DNA of 64,000 bases. It comes from Pseudomonas sp. ADAK18 (GTDB lineage Bacteria; Pseudomonadota; Gammaproteobacteria; Pseudomonadales; Pseudomonadaceae). Every line of letters starts with the position of its first letter. The first letter of the stretch is position 1. The stretch is from positions 5,187,001 through 5,251,000 of the forward strand of contig NZ_CP052859.1 of the NCBI RefSeq assembly GCF_012935695.1. Reading direction: 5' to 3'. Positions 46,506-56,373 of the stretch are shown piece after piece. Below the pieces are notes generated by a model, which saw nothing but the letters and a program-made list of their open reading frames with translations, was not told the DNA's origin and did not search any database. The position numbers and the translations under genes were made by a program.

Positions 46506-47988
46506 ACGTAAAAACAGCCGCCTGGTGCTGCCAGGCCTGATCGTTGTCACCCTGGCTGCCGCTTGCGCCGTGTACTTCCTGCGCCCGAGCGACTCCGTTG
46601 CCAGCCAGGCGCTGGACCAGGCCAAGTCAGCCAACACCCTGCAATCCCTGGCCGAGCTAGATGGCAAGGCCCCAACCAACCGCAAGCTCGACGTGCAGAC
46701 TTGGAACACCGCTGAAGGCGCCAAGGTACTGTTCGTCGAAGCCCACGAACTGCCGATGTTCGACATGCGCATCCTGTTCGCCGCCGGCAGCAGCCAGGAC
46801 GGCAACACTCCAGGCGTGGCACTGCTGACCAACGCGATGCTCAATGAAGGCGTGCCGGGCAAAGACGTCGGCCAGATTGCTGCCGGTTTCGAAGGCCTCG
46901 GTGCCGATTTTGGCAATGGTGCTTACCGCGACATGGCGCTGGTGTCCCTGCGCAGCCTGAGTGCCAGCGACAAGCGCGACGCAGCCCTGACGCTGTTTGA
47001 CGAAGTCATCGGCAAGCCGACCTTCCCCGCCGACTCGCTGGCCCGGATCAAGAACCAACTGCTGGCGGGCTTCGAATACCAGAAACAAAACCCCGGAAAA
47101 CTGGCGAGCATCGAGCTCTTCAAGCGCCTGTATGGCGATCACCCTTACGCTCATCCGAGTGAAGGCGCCGCCCAAAGCGTTCCCGGCATTACCCTCGCGC
47201 AATTGCGGGAGTTCCACGCCAAGGCCTACGCCGCGGGTAACGCGGTGATTGCGGTGGTGGGCGACTTGTCCCGCGCCGAAGCCGAAGCCATGGTGGCCAA
47301 GGTTTCCGCTTCATTGCCCAAAGGCCCGGCACTGGCGAAGATCGCTCAGCCAGTCGAGCCCCAGGCGGGTGTCAGCCATATCGAATTCCCATCCAAGCAA
47401 ACACACTTGCTGCTGGCGCAATTGGGCATCGACCGTGCCGATCCGGACTACGCCGCGCTTTCCCTGGGCAACCAGATCCTCGGTGGCGGTGGTTTCGGCA
47501 CACGCCTGATGAGCGAGGTCCGTGAAAAACGCGGCCTGACCTACGGCGTCTACTCCGGTTTCTCGCCAATGCAGGTGCGTGGCCCGTTCATGATCAACCT
47601 GCAAACCCGCGCCGAAATGAGCGGCGGCACGCTACGCTTGGTGGAGCAGGTGCTGGCCGATTACCTCAAGACCGGCCCGACGCAAAAGGAACTCGACGAC
47701 GCCAAGCGTGAGCTGGCCGGCAGCTTTCCACTGTCTACCGCGAGCAACGCCGATATCGTCGGACAGTTGGGCGCCATGGGTTTCTATAACCTGCCGCTGA
47801 GCTATCTGGAAGATTTCATGAAACAATCCCAGGCCCTGACCGTTGATCAGGTCAAAGCTGCTTTGAACAAACATTTGAGTGCCGACAAAATGGTCATCGT
47901 GACCGCCGGCCCGACGATTGCGCAAAAGCCACTACCGCCCCCCACTGATAAACCCGCCGAGCAGCCGCTCGGGGTTCCGGAGCATTAA
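46498..47988 (+). CDS. M16-family peptidase-like protein lacking the zinc motif
   Basis: A 496-residue protein with an N-terminal membrane/signal segment (RLVLPGLIVVTLAAACAVYFL) and two M16 domains. Where HxxEH is expected the sequence reads GVALLTNAMLNEG near residue 112, so the metal-binding motif is absent. The R/Y-type segment REKRGLTYGVYSGFSPMQ near residue 350 is kept. It overlaps the first peptidase gene by 8 bases, so both are probably made together and form a heterodimer, as in mitochondrial processing peptidase-like pairs. It also overlaps rsmD by one base. Confidence 0.88.
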   Translation: MSERKNSRLVLPGLIVVTLAAACAVYFLRPSDSVASQALDQAKSANTLQSLAELDGKAPTNRKLDVQTWNTAEGAKVLFVEAHELPMFDMRILFAAGSSQDGNTPGVALLTNAMLNEGVPGKDVGQIAAGFEGLGADFGNGAYRDMALVSLRSLSASDKRDAALTLFDEVIGKPTFPADSLARIKNQLLAGFEYQKQNPGKLASIELFKRLYGDHPYAHPSEGAAQSVPGITLAQLREFHAKAYAAGNAVIAVVGDLSRAEAEAMVAKVSASLPKGPALAKIAQPVEPQAGVSHIEFPSKQTHLLLAQLGIDRADPDYAALSLGNQILGGGGFGTRLMSEVREKRGLTYGVYSGFSPMQVRGPFMINLQTRAEMSGGTLRLVEQVLADYLKTGPTQKELDDAKRELAGSFPLSTASNADIVGQLGAMGFYNLPLSYLEDFMKQSQALTVDQVKAALNKHLSADKMVIVTAGPTIAQKPLPPPTDKPAEQPLGVPEH

Positions 47989-48605
47989 TGGCCAGTCCAT
48001 CCCGTCCCAAGAAACCCGTCCACAACGTCCATAACGGTGTGGGCCAACTGCGCATCATCGGTGGTGAATGGGGCAGCCGTAAGCTGAGCTTCCCCGATGT
48101 CGTGGGCCTGCGCCCAACGCCGGACCGGGTGCGTGAAACCCTGTTCAACTGGCTCGCGCCTTACATCGTCGGAGCCAAGGTGCTCGACCCGTTTGCCGGC
48201 AGCGGCGCACTGTTCCTCGAAGCCTTGTCCCGTGGCGCAGCCCTGGGCCAGGCGCTGGATGCCAGCAACGTCGCCGTCGCCAGCCTCAAGGAACACCTGG
48301 GCACCCTGCGGTGCACCAACGGCCAGGTACAAACCGCCGATGCCCTGCGCTACCTGGAAACCCAGGAAGCCCGTGAATTCGACGTGGTGTTCCTCGACCC
48401 GCCGTTCAACCAGAACTTGCTGCCGACCGTCTGCGCACTGCTGGAAGAGCGCCAGTGGCTGGCCGAAAACGCGTGGGTCTACACCGAAAGCGAAAGCGCG
48501 CCGTCGACATTGGGCCTGCCCGGCACCTGGCGCCTGCACCGGGAGCAAAAATCCGGGCGGGTGTATTACGCGTTGTGGCAACGTACAGCACAGAGCGCCG
48601 AGTAA
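47988..48605 (+). CDS. rsmD: 16S rRNA (guanine-N2)-methyltransferase RsmD
   Basis: A 205-residue SAM-dependent enzyme that methylates G966 of 16S rRNA. The motifs LRIIGGEWGSRKLSFPD at the N-terminus, VLDPFAGSGALFLEALSRGA (SAM loop, near residue 62), and VVFLDPPFNQNLL (catalytic DPPF) are hallmarks. It shares a base with the end of the M16 gene (TAATG), the usual order in pseudomonads near ftsY. It ends before a palindromic repeat. Confidence 0.96.
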   Translation: MASPSRPKKPVHNVHNGVGQLRIIGGEWGSRKLSFPDVVGLRPTPDRVRETLFNWLAPYIVGAKVLDPFAGSGALFLEALSRGAALGQALDASNVAVASLKEHLGTLRCTNGQVQTADALRYLETQEAREFDVVFLDPPFNQNLLPTVCALLEERQWLAENAWVYTESESAPSTLGLPGTWRLHREQKSGRVYYALWQRTAQSAE

Positions 48606-48622
48606 TCGACTGACCGCTATTC

Positions 48623-48779
48623 CTGTGGCGAGGGGGCTTGCCCCCGTTGGGTTGCGCAGCGGCCCCAAAACCAGTACTGGAGCTCTGACTGAAGAAATGC
48701 GGTGTTCTTGATGGGGCTGCTGCGCAGCCCAACGCGGGCAAGCCCGCTCGCCACAACACAACAAGCCCGCTCGCCACAG
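48623..48779. repeat. REP cluster between rsmD and the YheT-type gene
   Basis: The TGTGGCGAGGGGGCTTGCCC class occurs on the left (48623) and in inverted orientation on the right, followed by an extra half copy (ACAAGCCCGCTCGCCACA) ending at 48779. The middle holds GGGCTGCTGCGCAGCCC. It lies directly before the ATG at 48788, so the repeat must be transcribed as leader. Confidence 0.85.
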
Positions 48780-48787
48780 AGAATTTC

Positions 48788-49804
48788 ATGAGTCCTTCTC
48801 CCGACCACTTCACGCCCGCCTTCGGCCTCGGCAACCCGCACCTGCAAACGCTGTGGGGACCGCTGTGGCGCAAAACCACGCACATCGAACGTCAGCGCGA
48901 ACGGCTGTGGCTGGAAGATGGCGATTTCCTCGACCTCGATTGGCATGGCCCACATGACGCACAAACGCCACTGGTTCTGGTGCTGCATGGCCTGACCGGC
49001 TCGTCCAACTCGCCCTATGTTGCCGGCCTGCAAAAAGCCCTGGCAGCTCAAGGCTGGGCCAGCGCCGCGCTCAACTGGCGCGGCTGCTCCGGCGAACCTA
49101 ACTTGCTGGCACGCAGTTACCATTCCGGCGCCAGTGAAGATTTGGCCGCCGCCATTGCTCACCTGCGCGCCAAACGTCCGTTAGCGCCACTGTACGCCGT
49201 GGGCTACTCACTGGGCGGCAATGTGCTGCTCAAGCATCTGGGTGAAACCGGCGAAGCGTCCGGACTGCAGGGCGCGGCAGCGGTGTCGGTGCCGTTCCGC
49301 CTGGATCAGTGCGCGGACCGTATCGGCTTGGGGATTTCGCGGATTTATCAGAAGCATTTCATGCGCGAGATGCTCGCTTACATTCGGGTGAAACAGCGCC
49401 AGTTTCTAAAAGATGGCCGTGAAGAGGGGCTCAAAACCCTGGAGGACCTGGGCTCGCTGGAGAAGATGCGTACCTTTTGGGACTTTGATGGCCGAGTCAC
49501 CGCGCCGCTGCACGGCTACCTGAGTGCCGAAGACTATTACCGTCGGGCGTCGAGCCGTTATTTCCTAGGTGGTATTCGCACACCGACCCTGATTATTCAG
49601 GCCGCCGACGATCCATTCGTGTTTGCCCACAGCCTGCCGGACGCCAGCGAGTTATCGGCGTGCACCGAGTTCGAGCTGACGACCAAAGGCGGGCATGTAG
49701 GGTTTGTCGATGGCACGCTGAAACAGCCCAGCTACTACCTGGAGCGGCGGATTCCCCAGTGGTTGTTGGCACAGAGATCTAATGTGGGAGCTGTGGAGCT
49801 TTAG
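48788..49804 (+). CDS. YheT-type alpha/beta hydrolase
   Basis: A 338-residue hydrolase of the YheT/AB-hydrolase family. It starts MSPSPDHFTPAFGLGNPHLQ; the oxyanion region LVLHGLTGSSNSPYVAGLQ near residue 60 and the nucleophile Ser in YAVGYSLGGNVLLKHLG near residue 140 are present, with a Asp in IIQAADDPFV and a His in KGGHVGFVDG. The substrate is unknown; such proteins are often linked to lipid metabolism. The final residues (SNVGAVEL) are encoded inside a palindromic repeat, so the natural C-terminus may be altered. Confidence 0.88.
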   Translation: MSPSPDHFTPAFGLGNPHLQTLWGPLWRKTTHIERQRERLWLEDGDFLDLDWHGPHDAQTPLVLVLHGLTGSSNSPYVAGLQKALAAQGWASAALNWRGCSGEPNLLARSYHSGASEDLAAAIAHLRAKRPLAPLYAVGYSLGGNVLLKHLGETGEASGLQGAAAVSVPFRLDQCADRIGLGISRIYQKHFMREMLAYIRVKQRQFLKDGREEGLKTLEDLGSLEKMRTFWDFDGRVTAPLHGYLSAEDYYRRASSRYFLGGIRTPTLIIQAADDPFVFAHSLPDASELSACTEFELTTKGGHVGFVDGTLKQPSYYLERRIPQWLLAQRSNVGAVEL

Positions 49805-49892
49805 CGACGCTGCGATGCAGGCACCGCGCAGCACCAGACACACCGCAGCGATGCCATCGCAGCCTCGCCGGGGCTCGACAACTCCCACATGT
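49781..49892. repeat. REPIN-like repeat overlapping the 3' end of the YheT-type gene
   Basis: Inverted GTGGGAG-type arms flank an irregular middle; the left arm carries the stop codon of the hydrolase gene (49802-49804). It is less perfect than the repeat at 37328. Confidence 0.75.
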
Positions 49893-49917
49893 TGATAGGG
49901 TTCACACAGAAACTGGC

Positions 49918-50772
49918 TCAGTCGCCTGTCGCAATCGCCCGCTGCGGATCGGTAATCCACTCACTCCACGACCCGGCATACAGCTTGCCCAACGGATAAC
50001 CCGCCAGGCACAGGGCGAACAGGTTATGGCACGCCGTCACTCCGGAGCCGCAGTAGGCCACCAGCTCATCCGCCGAACGGTCTTGCAGCTTGGCAGCAAA
50101 ACGTTGCTTAAGCTGCTCGGCAGGTAGGAAACGGCCGTCGCTGCCCAGATTTTCGTTGAACGCCGCGCATTGCGCACCGGGGATATGCCCGGCAATCGGG
50201 TCGATGGGCTCCACTTCACCGCGAAAGCGCGGCAAACCGCGGGCATCAATCAGGGTCAAGCCTGGCTGGCCGAGGCGTTTTTGCAGATGCTCGGCATCCA
50301 GTAGCAAACGGTTATCCGGCGTGCCTGTAAAAGTACCCGGCTCCATCACCGGCGCGTCCAGGCTCAGGGGAAAGCCTGCTGCGTGCCAGGCCTTCAGGCC
50401 ACCATCGAGAATAAAGACCCCATCACGCTTGCCCAGCCAGGCCAGCAGCCACCACGCCCGCGCGGCATAAGCACCGGGGCCATCGTCATACAAAACGATC
50501 TCGCTGTCGGGAGTAATGCCCCAGGCACGCAATTGCCGGATCAACGTCTCCGGCACCGGCAGCGGGTGACGGCCGGTCACGCCCTTGGTGACTGGCCCAC
50601 TGAGGTGACGCTCCAGGTCGGCATACTGCGCACCCTCGATATGCCCTTCGGCATAGCTGCAAAGGCCGTAATCCGGGTCTTCCAGGGCAAAGCGGCAATC
50701 AAGGATCACCAACCCGCCGCGCTTCTGGCGTTCGGCCAGTTGCTGGGGACTGATCAGTTGGGCAAGCGGCAT
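49918..50772 (-). CDS. Sulfurtransferase, 3-mercaptopyruvate/thiosulfate type
   Basis: A 284-residue protein of two rhodanese domains. The catalytic Cys is in AYCGSGVTACHN near the C-terminus; CGSGVT is the loop of 3-mercaptopyruvate sulfurtransferases, whereas thiosulfate enzymes usually have CRxGVT. The N-terminal domain (LVILDCRFALEDPDYGLCSY) lacks a Cys at the active position. The enzyme moves sulfur to cyanide or thiols in the cytoplasm. It stands alone, about 30 bases from the TetR gene on the same strand, so shared transcription is possible. Confidence 0.9.
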   Translation of the reverse strand: MPLAQLISPQQLAERQKRGGLVILDCRFALEDPDYGLCSYAEGHIEGAQYADLERHLSGPVTKGVTGRHPLPVPETLIRQLRAWGITPDSEIVLYDDGPGAYAARAWWLLAWLGKRDGVFILDGGLKAWHAAGFPLSLDAPVMEPGTFTGTPDNRLLLDAEHLQKRLGQPGLTLIDARGLPRFRGEVEPIDPIAGHIPGAQCAAFNENLGSDGRFLPAEQLKQRFAAKLQDRSADELVAYCGSGVTACHNLFALCLAGYPLGKLYAGSWSEWITDPQRAIATGD

Positions 50773-50805
50773 AACGGACTCCTATGAAGGTATCAGGGGA
50801 AAATC

Positions 50806-51477
50806 CTACTTCACTTCTTCCAGCGCCTGATTCAACGGCACGTAAAACTCTTTGAACAGCGCATCCACGGCCTCTTTTGCCTGCGGGGTGATAAACCCGG
50901 CTTCCAGCACCAGCACCTGATACACCCCGCGCTTGATCGCTTCGGCGCTCAAATGAGTGGATTTTTCGTTGGTGGTGCACAAAAAGCGCACCCAGGACGT
51001 GAGGATGATCCAGGCATTGAGGGTCAAGGCTTCGGTTTGCACCGGGTCCATGTTCAGGATGCCGGCGTCGACAAATCCCTGGTAGATAGCGCCACCCTGG
51101 ATCAGGCAACGCTGGGAGAAACGCCGATAGCCGGTGGCCAACTCCGGATCACTCTCCAGCAGGTGCTCAAGGTCGCGGTGCAAAAAGCGGTAGCGCCACA
51201 TGCCGGCCAGGACCGCCTGCAGGTAAAAACGTTTGTCTTCCACAGTCACTGCACGGCCCTGGGGCGGACGCAGAAAGCTGTCCACCAAGGCTTCGTACTC
51301 ACGAAACAGCACCGCGATAATCGCCTGCTTGTTGGGGAAGTGGTAGTACAGGTTGCCCGGGGAAATTTCCATATGGGCAGCGATATGGTTGGTGCTGACA
51401 CTGCGCTCACCCTGCTGGTTAAACAGCTCCAGGCTGGTTTGCACAATGCGCTCGCTGGTCTTTACTCGTGGTGCCAT
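50806..51477 (-). CDS. TetR-family transcriptional regulator
   Basis: A 223-residue TetR protein. The N-terminal helix-turn-helix reads RSVSTNHIAAHMEISPGNLY then YHFPNKQAIIAVLF at residues 23-55, which is the typical TetR pattern. The C-terminal ligand domain is all-helical. It is divergent from the aldehyde dehydrogenase gene, across a spacer with a perfect inverted repeat inside a near-consensus promoter, so it most likely represses that cluster. The effector is unknown, probably an aldehyde, alcohol or its oxidation product. Confidence 0.88.
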   Translation of the reverse strand: MAPRVKTSERIVQTSLELFNQQGERSVSTNHIAAHMEISPGNLYYHFPNKQAIIAVLFREYEALVDSFLRPPQGRAVTVEDKRFYLQAVLAGMWRYRFLHRDLEHLLESDPELATGYRRFSQRCLIQGGAIYQGFVDAGILNMDPVQTEALTLNAWIILTSWVRFLCTTNEKSTHLSAEAIKRGVYQVLVLEAGFITPQAKEAVDALFKEFYVPLNQALEEVK

Positions 51478-51562
51478 GGGGGATCAGCTTCGATTACCAG
51501 TGGTGCAGGCATCTTACGGCCTATCCTTGCCTGGATAAATCCAAGTGTTGCTGCAATGTTAT

Positions 51563-51591
51563 TTGACAATTTAGAGCAATGACTCTAAATA
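51563..51591 (+). promoter_or_regulatory. Promoter with overlapping TetR-type operator for the aldehyde dehydrogenase cluster
   Basis: TTGACA (51563-51568) is a perfect -35; a TAAATA -10-like element follows at 51586-51591 after 17 bases. Between them, ATTTAGAG-CAATGA-CTCTAAAT (51569-51590) is a perfect 8-base inverted repeat with a 6-base spacer, the form of a TetR operator. It overlaps the spacer and the -10, so binding would block RNA polymerase. It also lies upstream of the tetR ATG, so autoregulation is likely. Confidence 0.75.
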
Positions 51592-51625
51592 CTGAGGCAT
51601 TCCAATAACAATCGGGACCTGCGCC

Positions 51626-53053
51626 ATGTCTGCCAATGTAGCCTACCTGCAAGATTCCCAGGCGCTGGACCAGCTCCAGGACCTGTTCGATGCTCAACGT
51701 CGCGCCTACGCGGCCAACCCAATGCCACAGGCTGCGCAGCGCCAGCAGTGGCTCAAGGCCCTGCGAGACTTGCTCAGCGATGAGCGCCAGGCGTTGATCG
51801 ACGCCATCAGCAACGATTTCAGCCACCGCAGCGCTGACGAAACCCTATTCGCCGAGCTGATGCCCAGCCTGCACGGCATTCACTACGCCAGCAAACACCT
51901 CAAGGGCTGGATGAAACCTTCCCGCCGCGCCGTGGGCATCGCCTTCCAGCCTGCATCGGCCAAGGTCATCTACCAACCCCTGGGCGTTGTCGGGGTCATC
52001 GTGCCCTGGAACTACCCGCTGTATTTGGCCATTGGTCCGCTGGTAGGCGCTTTGGCGGCGGGTAATAGGGTGATGCTCAAGCTCAGCGAATCCACCCCGG
52101 CCACCGGGCAGTTGCTCAAGGCCCTGCTGGCGAAGATCTTCCCCGAGGACCTAGTGTGTGTGGTGCTCGGCGAGGCGGAAGTGGGCATGGCGTTTTCCAA
52201 ATTGCGCTTCGATCACCTGCTGTTCACTGGCGCTACTAGTGTCGGCAAACATGTGATGCGCGCCGCAGCCGAAAACCTGACCCCTGTAACCCTGGAGCTG
52301 GGCGGCAAGTCGCCAGCCATTGTTTCCGCCGATGTACCGCTCAAAGATGCTGCCGAACGTATCGCCTTCGGCAAGGCACTGAACGCCGGGCAAACCTGTG
52401 TCGCCCCGGACTACGTGCTGGTGCCGGAAGACCGTGTCGATGATTTCGTCGAGGCCTACAGCAAAGCGGTTCGCGGCTTCTATCCGACCTTGACCGACAA
52501 CCCAGACTACACCGCCATCATCAACGAACGGCAATTGACCCGGCTCAACGGCTACATCAAGGACGCCACCGACAAAGGCGCCACCCTGGTCCCGCTGTAT
52601 GACCAAGGCCAGGCACGACGCATGGCCCACAGCCTGCTGTTGAATGTCAGCGACGAGATGACCGTGATGCAGGACGAGATCTTCGGCCCGGTATTGCCCA
52701 TCGTGCCGTATCGCGGCCTCGACCAGGCCTTTGCCTACATCAACCAGCGCCCTCGCCCACTGGCCCTGTATTACTTCGGCTACAACAAGGCCGAACAGAA
52801 CCGCGTGCTCCACGAAACCCACTCCGGCGGCGTGTGCCTGAACGACACCTTGCTACACGTAGCCCAGGACGACATGCCCTTCGGCGGCATCGGCCCGTCG
52901 GGCATGGGCCATTACCACGGTCACGAAGGCTTCCTGACGTTCAGCAAGGCCAAGGGTGTACTGGTCAAACAGCGCTTGAACGCGGCAAAGCTGATTTACC
53001 CGCCCTACGGTAAATCGATCCAGAAGTTGATCCAGAAGCTTTTTGTCCGCTAA
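51626..53053 (+). CDS. Coniferyl-aldehyde-type NAD(P)-dependent aldehyde dehydrogenase
   Basis: A 475-residue aldehyde dehydrogenase. Glu224 in LELGGKSPAIV and the catalytic Cys258 in NAGQTCVAPDYVLV are in place, together with VIVPWNYPLYLAIGPLVGAL at the N-terminal cofactor region. Length and the C-terminal segment (SGMGHYHGHEGFLTFSKAKG) match the coniferyl aldehyde dehydrogenase group (CalB-like). It is the first gene after the operator and is followed by the Tat-signal protein after 26 bases. The true aldehyde is not known: aromatic or fatty aldehydes are both possible. Confidence 0.88.
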   Translation: MSANVAYLQDSQALDQLQDLFDAQRRAYAANPMPQAAQRQQWLKALRDLLSDERQALIDAISNDFSHRSADETLFAELMPSLHGIHYASKHLKGWMKPSRRAVGIAFQPASAKVIYQPLGVVGVIVPWNYPLYLAIGPLVGALAAGNRVMLKLSESTPATGQLLKALLAKIFPEDLVCVVLGEAEVGMAFSKLRFDHLLFTGATSVGKHVMRAAAENLTPVTLELGGKSPAIVSADVPLKDAAERIAFGKALNAGQTCVAPDYVLVPEDRVDDFVEAYSKAVRGFYPTLTDNPDYTAIINERQLTRLNGYIKDATDKGATLVPLYDQGQARRMAHSLLLNVSDEMTVMQDEIFGPVLPIVPYRGLDQAFAYINQRPRPLALYYFGYNKAEQNRVLHETHSGGVCLNDTLLHVAQDDMPFGGIGPSGMGHYHGHEGFLTFSKAKGVLVKQRLNAAKLIYPPYGKSIQKLIQKLFVR

Positions 53054-53079
53054 CAACCCACTGCGGGATAACAATAAGA

Positions 53080-53625
53080 ATGAACCCTAGCCTGACTGAA
53101 ACACCGGGACTGTCGCGGCGCGGCGTCCTGAAAATCGGCCTGTGTGCCAGTGCCTTCCTGGCCACTGCGAGCCTGGGCGCCAGCCTCAGCGGTTGCTCCA
53201 GCAGCACGCCGGCCAGTGGCTTTGCCATGTTGCGCAGCAGTGACCTGCCCTTCCTTCGAGCGGTGATCCCAGTACTGCTGGAAGGCGCCGCCACGGCCGA
53301 AGTGGTTGCAGCCAGTATTGATGACACCCTGAAAAAGCTCGACTACAGCCTGCAACATCTGTCGCCGGAGATGTTCAAGCTGACGCAGCAGTTGTTCGAC
53401 GCGCTGGGCATGGCGGTCACCCGCGGGCCGTTGACGGGCGTGTGGGGCAGTTGGGAAAACGCCAGCAGCGAGCAGATCCGCAACTTCCTGCACCGCTGGG
53501 AGAACAGCTATCTGAACCTGCTGCGCATGGGCCAGGGGTCGTTGCTCAAGCTGGTGATCATGGCCTGGTACTTCCGACCCGAGTCGTGGGCCCATTGCGG
53601 CTATCCCGGCCCACCGAAAATCTGA
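53080..53625 (+). CDS. Tat-exported lipoprotein, putative small subunit for the GMC oxidoreductase
   Basis: A 181-residue protein. A twin-arginine signal (SRRGVLKIG, residues 12-20) precedes a hydrophobic stretch and a lipobox LSGC with Cys39, so it should be exported folded and lipidated. The rest is helical and resembles the gluconate 2-dehydrogenase subunit 3/GMC small-subunit family only weakly. The next gene is a GMC oxidoreductase without its own signal, suggesting the two export as a complex. The role is inferred from position. Confidence 0.75.
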   Translation: MNPSLTETPGLSRRGVLKIGLCASAFLATASLGASLSGCSSSTPASGFAMLRSSDLPFLRAVIPVLLEGAATAEVVAASIDDTLKKLDYSLQHLSPEMFKLTQQLFDALGMAVTRGPLTGVWGSWENASSEQIRNFLHRWENSYLNLLRMGQGSLLKLVIMAWYFRPESWAHCGYPGPPKI

Positions 53626-53658
53626 TCTGCACCTTCATAAAAACAAGAGACGATCCTG

Positions 53659-55254
53659 ATGCCCGTACCCGATCTGTTCCGCGACGGCCTGGCCCGCGGC
53701 TGGAAAACCCACAATGGCGCCGCGCTTGACCAGGACCTGACCCTGGAAGCCGATGTCGCGATCATCGGCAGCGGCGCGGGCGGCGGCACCACCGCCGAAA
53801 TCCTCAGCGCCGCCGGCTACAAGGTGTTGTTGATCGAAGAAGGCCCGCTCAAGACCAGCAGCGACTTCAAGCTGCTGGAGGACGAGGCCTACGCCAGCCT
53901 GTACCAGGAAGGCATCGGCCGCATGAGCAAGGACGGCGCCATCACCATCCTTCAGGGCCGCGCCGTGGGCGGCACCACGTTGATCAACTGGACCTCCAGC
54001 TTCCGCACACCAGACCCAACCCTCGCCCACTGGGCCAGCGAATACGCGGTCAAGGGCCACAGCAGTGCCGAGATGGCGCCCTGGTTCGAAAAAATGGAGC
54101 AGCGCCTGGGCATCGCACCCTGGGCAATGCCGCCCAATGCCAACAATGATGTGATCCGCAAAGGCTGCGAAAAGCTTTGCTACAGCTGGCACGTGATCCC
54201 GCGCAATGTGCGTGGCTGTTTCAACCTGGGGTATTGCGGCATGGGTTGCCCGGTCAACGCGAAGCAATCAATGCTGGTGACCACTATTCCATCGACCTTG
54301 GAAAAAGGCGGCGAGCTGCTCTACCTGGCCCGCGCCGAACACTTGAAATTCAGCGGCGACACCATCACCAGCCTGGAATGCGTGGCCATGGACCCGCGCT
54401 GCGTCTCGCCTACCGGCCGTAAGATTACGGTCAAAGCCAAGCATTACGTACTGGCGGGCGGCGGTATCAACAGCCCGGCGCTGCTGATGCGCTCGGACGC
54501 GCCCGATCCTCACTCACGGCTGGGTAAACGAACCTTCCTGCACTTAGTGAATTTCTCGGCGGCGTTGTTCGATGAGGTGATCAACCCGTTCTACGGTGCA
54601 CCGCAGTCGATCTATTCCGACCACTTCCAATGGCAGGACGGCACCACCGGCAAAATGTCCTACAAGCTTGAGGTCCCGCCGCTGCACCCTGGGCTGGCCA
54701 GTACGCTGCTGGGTGGCTACGGCACGCAAAACGCCCTGGACATGGGCCAACTGCCCAAGACTCACGCCATGCTCGCGCTGCTGCGGGACGGTTTTCACCC
54801 GGACAGCCCAGGCGGCAGCGTCGAGTTGCGCGGCGACGGTACACCGGTGCTCGACTATCAGGTCTCACCCTACGCCTGGGACGGCCTGCGCCGCGCGTTC
54901 CACAGCATGGCCGAGATTCAGTTTGCCGGTGGCGCCAAGTCCGTCATGCCGCTGCACGGCGATGCGCGCTACGTGAACACCTTGGCCGAGGCGCGCAGCA
55001 TGATTGACGGTTTGAACTTGGAGTTGCACCGCACACGCCTGGGCAGCGCCCATGTGATGGGCGGTTGTGCAATGGGTGAGGACCCGAAAAACGCCGTGGC
55101 GGACAGCCTTGGCCGCCATCACCAACTGCGCAATCTGTCGATCCACGACGGCTCGTTGTTCCCCACCAGCATTGGCGCCAACCCACAGCTTTCGGTGTAC
55201 GGACTGACGGCGCAACTGGCGACGGCGCTGGCTGAACGTCTGAAAACAGCGTGA
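53659..55254 (+). CDS. GMC-family FAD-dependent oxidoreductase
   Basis: A 531-residue flavoprotein. The FAD-binding motif is DVAIIGSGAGGGTTAEILSA at about residues 32-51, and the second GMC signature GRAVGGTTLINWTSSF is near residue 103. Late motifs include MGGCAMGEDPKNAVADSLGR with a His-containing active-site region and NPQLSVYGLTAQLATAL. GMC enzymes oxidise alcohols, sugars or choline. It carries no signal peptide and follows the Tat-lipoprotein gene by 33 bases. With the aldehyde dehydrogenase it suggests a two-step oxidation of an alcohol to an acid. Confidence 0.88.
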   Translation: MPVPDLFRDGLARGWKTHNGAALDQDLTLEADVAIIGSGAGGGTTAEILSAAGYKVLLIEEGPLKTSSDFKLLEDEAYASLYQEGIGRMSKDGAITILQGRAVGGTTLINWTSSFRTPDPTLAHWASEYAVKGHSSAEMAPWFEKMEQRLGIAPWAMPPNANNDVIRKGCEKLCYSWHVIPRNVRGCFNLGYCGMGCPVNAKQSMLVTTIPSTLEKGGELLYLARAEHLKFSGDTITSLECVAMDPRCVSPTGRKITVKAKHYVLAGGGINSPALLMRSDAPDPHSRLGKRTFLHLVNFSAALFDEVINPFYGAPQSIYSDHFQWQDGTTGKMSYKLEVPPLHPGLASTLLGGYGTQNALDMGQLPKTHAMLALLRDGFHPDSPGGSVELRGDGTPVLDYQVSPYAWDGLRRAFHSMAEIQFAGGAKSVMPLHGDARYVNTLAEARSMIDGLNLELHRTRLGSAHVMGGCAMGEDPKNAVADSLGRHHQLRNLSIHDGSLFPTSIGANPQLSVYGLTAQLATALAERLKTA

Positions 55255-55299
55255 AAAAATAGGGAATTTGCCATGTCTATAGTGCTTTCTTCTGCATAA

Positions 55300-55848
<549 letters not shown>

Positions 55849-55866
55849 TTGTGCAGAGGGGGCTTG

Positions 55867-56347
<481 letters not shown>

Positions 56348-56373
56348 GCCCTAAGTTTTGCTGAGCCTCAAAG

